Below are positions 37,257-45,130 of a stretch of 64,000 nt of DNA, piece by piece. The notes beneath the pieces were generated by a model. It ran no database searches. It was given only the letters and a program-made list of their open reading frames with translations, and was not told where the DNA came from. Each line of letters opens with the position of its first letter. The first letter of the stretch is position 1. The stretch comes from Bacteroidia bacterium (GTDB taxonomy: Bacteria; Bacteroidota; Bacteroidia; Flavobacteriales; Flavobacteriaceae), in contig JAUIBW010000017.1 in assembly GCA_030427585.1 (NCBI GenBank), forward strand, positions 1 to 64,000, written 5' to 3'. Both the position numbers and the translations under genes were made by a program.

Positions 37257-37943
37257 ATGTTAGAAAATTTAGCTCCTTATATTTCAATTATTTTTATGAT
37301 CACCACATGTGTTACCGTTTTTTTATTTTATAAGGCATCACAAAGTTCAAAAATAGTTTTGCCTCTTATTATAATATGGGCAAGTATACAAGCAATATTA
37401 GGATATTCATCTTTCTATTTAGACACTTCACTACCTCCTCGCTTTAGCTTAGCTATTATTCCACCAGTATTATTTATCACTTCCTTGTTTTTTACACAAA
37501 AAGGAAAAGCATTCATTAGTAAGCTTAATATCAAAACACTCACATTACTTCATAGTATAAGAATCCCGATAGAGTTTGTATTATACTGGTTATTTTTACA
37601 TCAATCCATACCAGAGCTCATGACTTTTTCGGGTAGAAATTTTGATATTCTTGCAGGAATAACAGCTCCATTTGCATACTATTTTGGATATATACATAAA
37701 ATCTCCTCTCCTAAATTTCTATTAGGGTGGAATTTGATGTGCTTATTCCTACTATTATTTATAGTGGTAAATGCTATACTTTCCTTTCCTTTCCAGTTTC
37801 AGCAGTTTGGTTTTGATCAGCCCAATGTTGCTTTGTTGTATTTTCCATTCATTTGGTTAGCATCAGTAGTAGTTCCTATTGTATTATTTTCTCATCTGGT
37901 TTCCATACAATATCTGTTCAAACAACTTAAAATTCTAAAATAA
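37257..37943 (+). CDS. integral membrane protein of unknown function
   Basis: 228 residues with about six or seven hydrophobic helices and short polar loops ('LDTSLPPRFS', 'FSGRNFD'). I do not recognise a family. The helix density and lack of charged motifs suggest a membrane sensor or structural protein rather than a transporter. It is between dnaE and trxA, on the same strand, with long gaps on both sides, so it is probably its own unit. Confidence 0.6.
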   Translation: MLENLAPYISIIFMITTCVTVFLFYKASQSSKIVLPLIIIWASIQAILGYSSFYLDTSLPPRFSLAIIPPVLFITSLFFTQKGKAFISKLNIKTLTLLHSIRIPIEFVLYWLFLHQSIPELMTFSGRNFDILAGITAPFAYYFGYIHKISSPKFLLGWNLMCLFLLLFIVVNAILSFPFQFQQFGFDQPNVALLYFPFIWLASVVVPIVLFSHLVSIQYLFKQLKILK

Positions 37944-38063
37944 TTAAACTTATTCTAATCATTTTTTGAGACGTAATTTGTTATAAAGTAATACTTTCAT
38001 ATTATATTTGGTATCAGAAAACCAAATAACCCTATAGTCAAAACAAATATTACTAATGTAAGC

Positions 38064-38089
38064 TTTGGCAGAATTATTGACTAATTTTG
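38064..38089 (+). promoter_or_regulatory. candidate trxA promoter
   Basis: TAATTTTG at 38082-38089 matches TAnnTTTG exactly; a TTTG at 38064-38067 is closer (14 nt) than the usual 19 or so. The start codon is 41 bp downstream. Confidence 0.4.
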
Positions 38090-38130
38090 TGAATATTAAA
38101 ATAATAAGAATTTTTAAACAATAAATAACT

Positions 38131-38448
38131 ATGGCACTAGAAATAACAGATGCTACTTTTGACGAGGTAGTACTTAAAAGTGACAAACCTGTATTGGTTG
38201 ATTTTTGGGCAGCTTGGTGTGGTCCATGTAGAATGGTAGGCCCTATCATCGAACAAATTAGCGAAGAATATAATGGAAAAGCCGTTGTTGGTAAGGTAGA
38301 TGTTGATGCGAATCAAGAATTTGCTGCAAAATACGGTGTAAGAAATATTCCTACAGTATTGGTTTTTCAAAATGGAGAAGTAGTAGGACGCCAGGTAGGA
38401 GTTTCTCCTAAGAATGTATATGCAGAAGCATTAGACTCTCTTTTGTAG
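38131..38448 (+). CDS. trxA: thioredoxin
   Basis: 105 residues, the standard length. Active site 'WCGPC' at 29-33 (Cys30, Cys33) with the buried Asp24 and the cis-Pro loop 'NIPTVLVF'. It is the general cytoplasmic dithiol reductant, for example for ribonucleotide reductase. Own promoter and terminator. Confidence 0.97.
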   Translation: MALEITDATFDEVVLKSDKPVLVDFWAAWCGPCRMVGPIIEQISEEYNGKAVVGKVDVDANQEFAAKYGVRNIPTVLVFQNGEVVGRQVGVSPKNVYAEALDSLL

Positions 38449-38470
38449 AAGAATATTACTAAAAAATTAA

Positions 38471-38502
38471 AAAGGTTTGGCTATATGTCAAACCTTTTTT
38501 TA
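38471..38502 (+). terminator. trxA terminator
   Basis: 9-bp stem AAAGGTTTG / CAAACCTTT followed by seven Ts. Confidence 0.9.
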
Positions 38503-38588
38503 TGAATACTAATTTTGTAATACGTATATTGTTATCCTTAACATATTTAAGGATATAGATCTTCGCTTTTTATAAAAGAATATTACCT

Positions 38589-39518
38589 ATGGACATTCAA
38601 AAAGAGATTAATAAAACCGGAGGATTCACTAATCTGGAGCTACTTGCCAAACAGGTTGTAGAAGGTTTTATCTCTGGCATGCACAAGAGTCCTTTTCATG
38701 GTTTTTCTGCAGAATTTGCAGAACATAAAGTGTATAATAACGGAGAAAGCACGAAACACATAGACTGGAAGCTTTTTGCCAAAACAGATAAATTATTTAC
38801 CAAACGTTATGAAGAAGAAACAAATCTAAGATGTCATATTATCATCGACAATTCTTCTTCTATGCACTATCCTTATATAAAAGAGCATCACTTAGGTTCG
38901 TTAAACAAAATTAGTTTTTCGGTATTAGCTACAGCTTGTTTGATGAATATTCTTAAAAAACAACGTGATGCTATTGGATTAAGTATTTATAGTGATGAAT
39001 ACGATTATTACGCTCCTGAAAAAGGTAGCGAGAGGCATCATCAAATGCTACTTAACCAATTAAATCAAACGATAACGAGTATATCTAAAAGCAAGAACAC
39101 AGATACATTTAAGTTTCTACACCTGATTGCCGAAAAAATACATCGTCGATCATTGATTTTTTTGTTCACAGATATGCTACAAGCTACCTCTAATCCTGAA
39201 AAGCTATTTGAAGCTCTTAGACATCTTAAATACAACAAACATGAGGTTATTCTTTTTCATACATTTGACAGTGAGAAAGAGTTAAATTTTGATTTTAGCA
39301 ACCGACCTACTCGATTTGTAGATGTAGAAACAGGTGATCATATCAATTTATATGCTGATAACATAAAAGAAAATTATCAAAAAGCAGTATCTTCTTATTT
39401 TTATGATCTAAAAATGAAATGTGCTCAATATGGTATAAAATATGTTGAAGCCGATACCACAAAAGATTTCGATAAAATACTAACCACTTATTTTATTGAA
39501 AGACAGAAGTTTGCCTAA
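38589..39518 (+). CDS. DUF58 domain protein
   Basis: 309 residues. The DUF58 signature is clear: 'SPFHGFSAEFAEHKVYNNGE' followed by 'KHIDWKLFAKTDKLFTKRYEEETN' (around residues 35-82), then a von Willebrand A-like fold with a degenerate metal site 'IIDNSSSMHY' near 97. Such proteins usually sit beside a MoxR ATPase in chaperone-like operons. No moxR gene is next to it here, so its partner must be elsewhere. Confidence 0.88.
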   Translation: MDIQKEINKTGGFTNLELLAKQVVEGFISGMHKSPFHGFSAEFAEHKVYNNGESTKHIDWKLFAKTDKLFTKRYEEETNLRCHIIIDNSSSMHYPYIKEHHLGSLNKISFSVLATACLMNILKKQRDAIGLSIYSDEYDYYAPEKGSERHHQMLLNQLNQTITSISKSKNTDTFKFLHLIAEKIHRRSLIFLFTDMLQATSNPEKLFEALRHLKYNKHEVILFHTFDSEKELNFDFSNRPTRFVDVETGDHINLYADNIKENYQKAVSSYFYDLKMKCAQYGIKYVEADTTKDFDKILTTYFIERQKFA

Positions 39519-39555
39519 GCAAACTGTTCTAAAAATAAAAAAAATAAAAAAAACA

Positions 39556-39586
39556 TTTGCAGGTAATAAAATGAGGTGTATATTTG
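39556..39586 (+). promoter_or_regulatory. tRNA-Asp promoter
   Basis: TTTG at 39556-39559 and TATATTTG at 39579-39586, 19 nt apart, an exact match to the Bacteroidota sigma consensus. The tRNA begins 19 bp downstream. The best promoter in the window. Confidence 0.85.
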
Positions 39587-39604
39587 CATCCGCAATAAGG
39601 CTTT

Positions 39605-39678
39605 GGTCTGGTAGTTCAGCTGGTTAGAATACCTGCCTGTCACGCAGGGGGTCGCGGGTTCGAGTCCCGTCCAGACCG
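39605..39678 (+). tRNA. tRNA-Asp (GTC)
   Basis: 74 nt cloverleaf. The acceptor stem GGTCTGG pairs with CCAGACC. The anticodon arm CCTGC-CTGTCAC-GCAGG shows anticodon GTC. The T arm GCGGG-TTCGAGT-CCCGT closes properly with one G:T pair. The discriminator is G, as for tRNA-Asp. The 3' CCA is not encoded in full (GCA follows). Preceded by a consensus promoter and followed by a terminator. Confidence 0.97.
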
Positions 39679-39688
39679 CAAAATTGCA

Positions 39689-39718
39689 AAAAGCCTCAAT
39701 ATTTGTTGAGGCTTTTTT
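39689..39718 (+). terminator. tRNA-Asp terminator
   Basis: 11-bp stem AAAAGCCTCAA / TTGAGGCTTTT with a T run, 11 bp past the tRNA. Confidence 0.9.
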
Positions 39719-39739
39719 TAGCAAGAAAATGTTGTGTTG

Positions 39740-39817
39740 TCTCACACTTAATGTGAGAATGGTTTAGTAGTAAACCGATGAGAAGCTTTTCCATAAATTT
39801 GGAGAGGCTTTTTTTAA
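39740..39817 (+). terminator. hairpin cluster ending in a second terminator
   Basis: Two short hairpins (TCTCACA/TGTGAGA at 39740-39758; GGTTTA/TAAACC at 39761-39776) lead into AAGCTTTTCC / GGAGAGGCTT (paired with two G:U) and a seven-T run. No gene lies between this and the tRNA terminator, so it looks like a leftover of a deleted gene. Confidence 0.6.
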
Positions 39818-39828
39818 TTCAATATAAA

Positions 39829-40053
39829 ATGAGTCCAATATACACCGTGTACATAATTCAAAGTTTGAAAGATGATTCTTTTTATATCGGATACTCCGCA
39901 AATATTGAAGAAAGAATAAACAAACACAATAATGGAAACAGTAGATATACTTCTAAAAAAATTCCCTGGAAACTAGTTTATACCGAAGAGTTTAAAAAAA
40001 CCACGATATTACTATACAAAACTAGCAGAGCTAAAAATCGAAATGATCTCTAA
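39829..40053 (+). CDS. GIY-YIG nuclease domain protein, 3' end lost
   Basis: 74 residues from the ATG at 39829. The GIY-YIG core of the small URI-type proteins is intact at the front: 'YTVYIIQS', 'FYIGYSANIEERINKHNNG' and 'PWKLVYTEEF'. Normal members continue with a charged helix (K..ALKRE..IK..KS). Here the family likeness stops after 'EEFKK' and is replaced by an unrelated tail read out of frame from a SIMPL gene. Probably an inactive or altered remnant. Confidence 0.75.
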   Translation: MSPIYTVYIIQSLKDDSFYIGYSANIEERINKHNNGNSRYTSKKIPWKLVYTEEFKKTTILLYKTSRAKNRNDL

Positions 40054-40261
40054 AGCAACCGAAAATGCACAATTAAGAGCAGAGAAAATAGCTAAGAATT
40101 CTGGCTCGACACTCGGAGAGTTAACTCTTGCCAAAATGGGTGTTTTTCAAATAACCGGTAAATATTCTGGAGAAGATCATTCATGGGGCGGAGCACTAAA
40201 TACTTCTTCAAGAGAAAAAGCAGCTTCTATTACCACAAAACTTATCTACACACTAAAATAA
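39998..40261 (+). pseudogene. 3' fragment of a SIMPL (DUF541) gene
   Basis: In the frame of the ATG at 40043, homology extends upstream to about 39998 without a start codon: 'PRYYYTKLAELKIEM' leads into 'SKATENAQLRAEKIA', 'LGELTLAKMGVFQITG' and 'SWGGALNTSSREKAASIT'. This is the C-terminal third of the SIMPL domain found in periplasmic proteins of about 230 residues. The signal peptide and first two thirds are missing. It is fused, one base out of frame, to the GIY-YIG remnant. Confidence 0.75.
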
Positions 40262-40288
40262 TATATTTGTAGCATGTTGTGCAGGAAC

Positions 40289-40789
40289 TTAAAACAGTTC
40301 TCCCCAATGCTCCCATACTTTTACAAAAAAGAATATGAGGAATCCTACAGATACAATAAACTTAAGAAATGTACCTGCCAAAAAACCAATAAAGGAACCA
40401 AAAGCAGCCTTTAATGCTTTTGAAGACTCACTACTATCCCTTACAAGTTCACCTATAAAAGCTCCCGCAAAAGGGCCTATTATGATACCAAAAGGCCCCA
40501 TAAAAATGATCCCGATAATAAGACCAATAGAACTACCTATCATTCCATATTTAGTGCCTCCAAACCGTTTTGTACCCAGAGCAGGAACGATATAATCCAG
40601 AACCCAGACTACTATAGATATCCCTAAGGTAATTCCTAAAAAAGTCCAGTTTTCTGGGATAGCGTCTGTAAAATGAATAATCAACAATCCTATCCACGAA
40701 GTAAATGGTCCAGGTAATACAGGAAGAAAACTTCCTACTAAACCCAGAAGGCAAAATAAAAACCCTATGATGATTAATGCTATATCCAT
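40289..40789 (-). CDS. DUF456 family membrane protein
   Basis: 166 residues with five hydrophobic helices rich in glycine. Family marks are 'LPVLPGPFTSWIGLL' near the start and 'GTKRFGGTKYGMIGS' then 'MGPFGIIIGPFAGAFIGEL' in the second half. DUF456 proteins are small inner-membrane proteins of unknown function that contain glycine-zipper-like repeats. Single leftward gene. Confidence 0.9.
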   Translation of the reverse strand: MDIALIIIGFLFCLLGLVGSFLPVLPGPFTSWIGLLIIHFTDAIPENWTFLGITLGISIVVWVLDYIVPALGTKRFGGTKYGMIGSSIGLIIGIIFMGPFGIIIGPFAGAFIGELVRDSSESSKALKAAFGSFIGFLAGTFLKFIVSVGFLIFFFVKVWEHWGELF

Positions 40790-40957
40790 ACTCTTTATTT
40801 ATATGACGAAAATGTTTCTGATTTGTTACGCCAATATCAATTAACAATGCGTTTCATCTATTAATGCTTTCATATCTCTTTTAATACACTTTTATTTTAT
40901 TTTTTTGTTCCTGCAAATGCAAACAACCCTATAATTGATTTAAAACTACCCCAAATT

Positions 40958-41410
40958 ATGCGATCTTTTTTGGTATTTCTTATTGGATTAATGATATTTT
41001 CAGCATCTTTTTCCCAAAATAATCCCATTCTAAAATGCAAAGATTCGACCAATGAACGCATAAGACAAAACTGCATTATTACTGTAATACAAGAGTTTGT
41101 AGATGCCAATTATAATATCGCTGCAATAACACCATATGCAAAACCAGGAACCAACAGAGTGTACACTCGATTTAAAATCGATCAAATTGGCCGAATAGTT
41201 GATATCCAGGCAAAATCTTCATCTATGGAGTTAGAATTAGAAGCCATAAAAACCCTACAAGCTTTTCCATATGCAATTCCAAAATCAGAAAAGACTTCTC
41301 TAGAAGAGAAAGAAATTTTTGAAGATGTATACACCCTACCTATTGTATTCGAAATACAAACAACAGAGATCAACCTATCTTCACAAAAACGAATAACGGG
41401 CAACGATTAA
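40958..41410 (+). CDS. secreted TonB-C-like protein, paralogue A
   Basis: 150 residues with a signal peptide (1-20, ending 'SFSQ'). The mature domain follows the Bacteroidota TonB/M56 C-terminal pattern: 'PILKCKD', a second Cys after about 12 residues ('RQNCII'), 'YTRFKIDQIGRIVDIQAKSSS', 'LELEAIKTLQAFP' and 'TLPIVFEIQ'. There is no membrane anchor or proline-rich spacer, so it is not a working TonB. A related protein is encoded about 200 bp downstream. Confidence 0.6.
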   Translation: MRSFLVFLIGLMIFSASFSQNNPILKCKDSTNERIRQNCIITVIQEFVDANYNIAAITPYAKPGTNRVYTRFKIDQIGRIVDIQAKSSSMELELEAIKTLQAFPYAIPKSEKTSLEEKEIFEDVYTLPIVFEIQTTEINLSSQKRITGND

Positions 41411-41505
41411 TTCTGAGTCTTACTTTTTTAAATACACACAGTCAACTTTTTATTTTTAGTTAAACTATTTTCACTTTACTGAAAACAAAATTTAATAACA
41501 AATAA

Positions 41506-41559
41506 ATGAAACAACTCACAAAAGCAGAAGAAATCCAAAATAAAACCAAAAACAACTAA
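41506..41559 (+). pseudogene. possible relic of a BlaI/MecI repressor gene start
   Basis: An 17-codon frame reads MKQLTKAEEIQNKTKNN. Its first nine residues match the usual opening of Bacteroidota BlaI-family repressors (M.xLTKAEE). The HTH that should follow is absent. BlaI genes normally precede M56/BlaR1 genes whose C-terminus is TonB-like, and a TonB-C-like lipoprotein follows here. The match is short, so the call is tentative. Confidence 0.35.
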
Positions 41560-41616
41560 TACTTCTCTCTCTTAAAAATTTTATGTAGTTTGGCTATCCG
41601 AAATAGTCTACGCATA

Positions 41617-42096
41617 ATGAGTGTAAGGAATTGGTATATAGGTCTATTGGTTTTTACGTTGTTTTCATGTAAAGATTTTGTGCTTAAAAAAGAGCATAAA
41701 GACGATATCATAAAAGAAGGATTAGAGAAACTAAATTGGAATGAGGTAGAACAACCTCCCCTATTTGCAGTTTGTAAACGAAAATCTGAAGAAGAATTAG
41801 AACAGTGCTTTCAGAATACAATCACGCAGCACATACACAACGATCTTGTAAAACATACGATTACGGTAAAAGAAGCTGTTAATGATACCATATGGGTTCC
41901 TTTACTTATAACCAAAGAGGGAAAAATTATACTCGAAGATTTCAGTTTACCACCTGATATAGAAATACAAATCCCAGATCTAAAAGACCGTTTAGAAAAA
42001 AGTATTCATTCTTTACCAGAAGTTAAACCTGCCCATACCCGTAGTACACCCGTAACTACACTCTATAAACTTCCTTTGGTAATACATATCGATTAA
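41617..42096 (+). CDS. TonB-C-like lipoprotein, paralogue B
   Basis: 159 residues from the ATG at 41617, which gives a compact lipoprotein signal (lipobox 'LFSC'); an upstream TTG adds nine residues. The mature part shares the pattern of the upstream paralogue: 'PPLFAVCKRKSEEELEQCF', 'WVPLLITKEGKIILEDFSLP', 'LEKSIHSLP' and a closing 'TLYKLPLVIHID'. This resembles the TonB-like tail of M56 peptidases. With the BlaI-like relic just upstream it may be what remains of a BlaI-BlaR1 locus. Confidence 0.6.
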   Translation: MSVRNWYIGLLVFTLFSCKDFVLKKEHKDDIIKEGLEKLNWNEVEQPPLFAVCKRKSEEELEQCFQNTITQHIHNDLVKHTITVKEAVNDTIWVPLLITKEGKIILEDFSLPPDIEIQIPDLKDRLEKSIHSLPEVKPAHTRSTPVTTLYKLPLVIHID

Positions 42097-42149
42097 AGCT
42101 GTACTTATTCTTAATTGCTTAGCTTTGTAACATAAAACAATCCCTTCTT

Positions 42150-42707
42150 TTGAGTAGCGAAAAAATTATACTAGGTATTGATCCCGGAACCACAATTATG
42201 GGGTTTGGACTTATTAAAGTTCAAAATAAAAAAATGTCTTTTCTACAATTAAATGAGCTTCAACTTGGTAAGTATGACGATCATTATATAAAACTAAAAC
42301 TTATTTTTGAACGTACTATAGAACTTATAGACACCTATCACCCCGATGAAATTGCAATAGAAGCTCCTTTTTTTGGTAAAAATGTACAATCAATGCTCAA
42401 ACTAGGGAGAGCTCAAGGAGTAGCTATGGCGGCAGGACTAAGTCGCGAGGTACCCATTACCGAGTATTCCCCAAAAAAAATTAAGATGGCAATTACCGGT
42501 AATGGTAATGCGACTAAAGAACAGGTGGCAAAAATGTTACAGAGTCTCTTACAACTCAAAACCTTGCCCAAAAACCTGGATTCTACCGATGGTCTGGCAG
42601 CAGCAGTATGCCATTTTTATAATATGGATCGAGCTAATATTATAGGCAAAAGCTATACAGGCTGGGCGGCTTTTGTAAAACAGAACGAAAAACGAGTAAA
42701 AAAATAA
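42150..42707 (+). CDS. ruvC: Holliday junction resolvase RuvC
   Basis: 185 residues from a TTG start at 42150. No ATG precedes the conserved opening 'IILGIDPGTTIMGFGLI', so TTG is required. The acidic catalytic residues are visible: Asp11 ('GIDPG'), the Glu of 'AIEAPFFGKN' near 70 and the Asp of 'DSTDGLAAAVCH' near 150. RuvC cleaves Holliday junctions together with RuvAB. It lies just upstream of hemW. Confidence 0.95.
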   Translation: MSSEKIILGIDPGTTIMGFGLIKVQNKKMSFLQLNELQLGKYDDHYIKLKLIFERTIELIDTYHPDEIAIEAPFFGKNVQSMLKLGRAQGVAMAAGLSREVPITEYSPKKIKMAITGNGNATKEQVAKMLQSLLQLKTLPKNLDSTDGLAAAVCHFYNMDRANIIGKSYTGWAAFVKQNEKRVKK

Positions 42708-42768
42708 CTATAAATTATGATTTTGGTGATTTCAAATCTATACATCATAATCTCTAAAATATAACAGT

Positions 42769-43905
42769 ATCAGCGGTATCTATATTCATATTCCCTTCTG
42801 TAAGCAAGCTTGCCACTATTGTGATTTTCATTTTTCGACTTCGATGAAGAAAAAAGATGAAATGATCACTGCCCTATGTAATGAAATTAAATTGCGAAAA
42901 CCAGAAGTTGACACCAACGAAACAATTAAAACCATATACTTTGGTGGTGGCACACCAACAGTGCTATCTATAGATGAGTTGCAACGTGTTATTGATGTGA
43001 TTTATAAATACTATCAAGTTGTTAATAACGCAGAAATCACTATCGAAGCCAATCCAGATGATCTTACCGAAAAGAAAATAGAATTATTAGCTAAGAGTAA
43101 TGTAAATCGCTTGAGCATAGGTATCCAATCTTTCTTTGAAGAAGATCTCAAAATGATGAATCGTGCTCATAATGCCAAGGAAGCTAAAAAATGCCTCTCT
43201 ATAGCAACCCGTTACTTTGATAATATCTCGATAGATTTGATGTATGGCATCCCGAATATGTCAATAGCTCAATGGAAACAAAATATCCAATTAGCATTAG
43301 ATTTTAAAGTGCCGCATATCTCCTGCTATGCTTTAACAGTAGAACCTAACACTGCATTACCAAAATTGATCGAAAAAGGAGAAATCCCTTCGATTGATGA
43401 TAATTTGGCACAAAAACATTTTGAAATTCTCGTAACGTCTTTAGAAAAAGAAGGTTTTGAGCATTATGAATTATCTAACTTTGGTAAGCCCGGATATTTC
43501 AGTAAAAACAATACCGCGTATTGGCAAGGGAAACGCTATTTGGGCATTGGACCATCTGCGCATTCCTATAACGGAAAACAACGAAGTTGGAACATTAATA
43601 ACAATGTAAAATACATCAAAGCATTACAACAAAATCAACTGCCCCGAGAGGTTGAAAACTTAACCATTACCGATACTTACAATGAATATATCATGACAGG
43701 ATTACGTACCATTTGGGGAGTATCTCTACAAAGAATAGAAAAGGATTTTGGAAAAAAATACAAAGAGTACCTTCTTAAACAAGCTCAAAAACATATCGAT
43801 ACTCATCTTCTATACTTAGATGGTGATATACTATTGGTAACCAAAAAAGGAAAGTTTTTAAGCGATGGTATTGCAAGTGATCTTTTCTTGCTAAATTTAG
43901 AGTAA
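42769..43905 (+). CDS. hemW: HemW-type radical SAM protein, non-canonical start
   Basis: 378 residues if read from 42769. The radical SAM cluster motif 'CKQACHYC' and the preceding 'GIYIHIPF' are encoded upstream of the first in-frame ATG (42844), so that ATG cannot be the functional start. The codon where homologues have Met is ATC (42769-42771), and a stop lies in frame at 42748. Further on are 'FGGGTPTVL', 'RLSIGIQSFFEEDL' and 'LMYGIPNM'. HemW is a haem chaperone related to coproporphyrinogen oxidase HemN. Either ATC initiates rarely, or the start is mutated, or there is a base error. Confidence 0.8.
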   Translation: MSGIYIHIPFCKQACHYCDFHFSTSMKKKDEMITALCNEIKLRKPEVDTNETIKTIYFGGGTPTVLSIDELQRVIDVIYKYYQVVNNAEITIEANPDDLTEKKIELLAKSNVNRLSIGIQSFFEEDLKMMNRAHNAKEAKKCLSIATRYFDNISIDLMYGIPNMSIAQWKQNIQLALDFKVPHISCYALTVEPNTALPKLIEKGEIPSIDDNLAQKHFEILVTSLEKEGFEHYELSNFGKPGYFSKNNTAYWQGKRYLGIGPSAHSYNGKQRSWNINNNVKYIKALQQNQLPREVENLTITDTYNEYIMTGLRTIWGVSLQRIEKDFGKKYKEYLLKQAQKHIDTHLLYLDGDILLVTKKGKFLSDGIASDLFLLNLE

Positions 43906-43935
43906 TTTTCTCCTTAAAAATAGTTGGAACAGTCT

Positions 43936-44682
43936 ATGATTACAACAATAAAACACAATAATCAATCCTATAAAATTGATCTTTCAAAACCAATAGATAT
44001 ATCCATTCCTTTACGAGCATCGCAAGAAAATGTAAATGCGTGGTATATCGATGGCCCAAAGATCGAACCTGTAACCGATGGGGAATGGATTGGAAAAGTA
44101 TCCGAAGGAGCTTCGACCAACTTCAATAATATTTATTTTAACCCTCATGGTCATGGTACGCATACCGAATGTGTTGGCCATATTACCCCAGAATTCTATA
44201 ACATCAATGATGCGTTAAAGCACTACTTTTTTATTGCTGAAGTCATTTCTATTTTACCAGAAAAGCAAGGAGAAGATCATGTAATTACCAAAGATCACAT
44301 TGAAAATGTAATAACTTCTGTACAACCCGAAGCACTCATTATTAGAACAATTCCTAATACAAAGGAGAAATGCAGTAAACACTATTCTAATACCAACTGG
44401 CCGTATCTTACAGAAGAAGCAGCTATTTATATAAGAACGTTGAATATAGAACATCTTCTCATTGATTTACCTTCGGTCGATAAAGAAAAAGATGACGGCA
44501 AATTATTGGCTCACAAGGCTTTTTGGGACTATCCCAAAGCAACCCGACATTATGCCACCATTACAGAAATGATTTATGTAGACACCAAAATCCCAGATGG
44601 ACAATACCTTCTTAATCTTCAGATAGCCTCTTTTGTAAATGACGCCTCACCAAGCAAACCTGTTTTGTATAAAATGTTGTAA
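43936..44682 (+). CDS. cyclase family protein (kynurenine-formamidase-like)
   Basis: 248 residues from the ATG at 43936; a TTG 12 bp upstream is less likely. The metal-binding motif of the cyclase family is present as 'PHGHGTHTECVGHI' around residue 73-86, with 'LLIDLPSVDKEKDDGKL' later supplying the second site. Members hydrolyse formamides or similar amides with a divalent metal. The ruvC, hemW, cyclase order suggests one transcript. Substrate not determinable. Confidence 0.82.
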   Translation: MITTIKHNNQSYKIDLSKPIDISIPLRASQENVNAWYIDGPKIEPVTDGEWIGKVSEGASTNFNNIYFNPHGHGTHTECVGHITPEFYNINDALKHYFFIAEVISILPEKQGEDHVITKDHIENVITSVQPEALIIRTIPNTKEKCSKHYSNTNWPYLTEEAAIYIRTLNIEHLLIDLPSVDKEKDDGKLLAHKAFWDYPKATRHYATITEMIYVDTKIPDGQYLLNLQIASFVNDASPSKPVLYKML

Positions 44683-44684
44683 AA

Positions 44685-45041
44685 ATGAAAATAATACTTC
44701 AACTAGAAGAAATTGCAATGCTCGGATTAGGAATATACTTATTTGGATTACTACCCTATCCCTGGTGGTTATTTTTAGTTTTATTCCTCGTACCCGACAT
44801 CGGAATCTTAGGATACATTATAAATAATAAAATTGGAGCATTAAGTTATAATATATTTCATCATAAAGGGATCGCAGTTTTGATATATCTTATTGGAATA
44901 TACTTCTCGAACGAACTAGTACAACTTTCTGGAATCATTCTTTTTTCACACGCTGCTTTCGACAGGGTTCTGGGATATGGCCTAAAATATGAAAAAGGGT
45001 TCAAATTCACACATCTGGGCGAAATAGGTAAAAAGAATTAG
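44685..45041 (+). CDS. DUF4260 family membrane protein
   Basis: 118 residues with three or four helices. Family features are 'LPYPWWLFLVLFLVPDIGILGY', 'YNIFHHKGIAV' and 'SHAAFDRVLGYGLKY' near the C-terminus. DUF4260 proteins are small membrane proteins of unknown role. It starts two bases after the cyclase stop, so it is co-transcribed. Confidence 0.88.
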   Translation: MKIILQLEEIAMLGLGIYLFGLLPYPWWLFLVLFLVPDIGILGYIINNKIGALSYNIFHHKGIAVLIYLIGIYFSNELVQLSGIILFSHAAFDRVLGYGLKYEKGFKFTHLGEIGKKN

Positions 45042-45130
45042 ATTAGAGTTTTTAACTAAAATATAACAATTTCTACAGACAACTTTTTTGATAACATTTC
45101 ATCTAAGTAATATATCAAAGTTCTAAAATC

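Noticed and set aside
42844..43905. hemW starting at the ATG at 42844
   Set aside because: This start would drop the radical SAM cysteines and the conserved GIYIHIPF segment, which are in frame just upstream.
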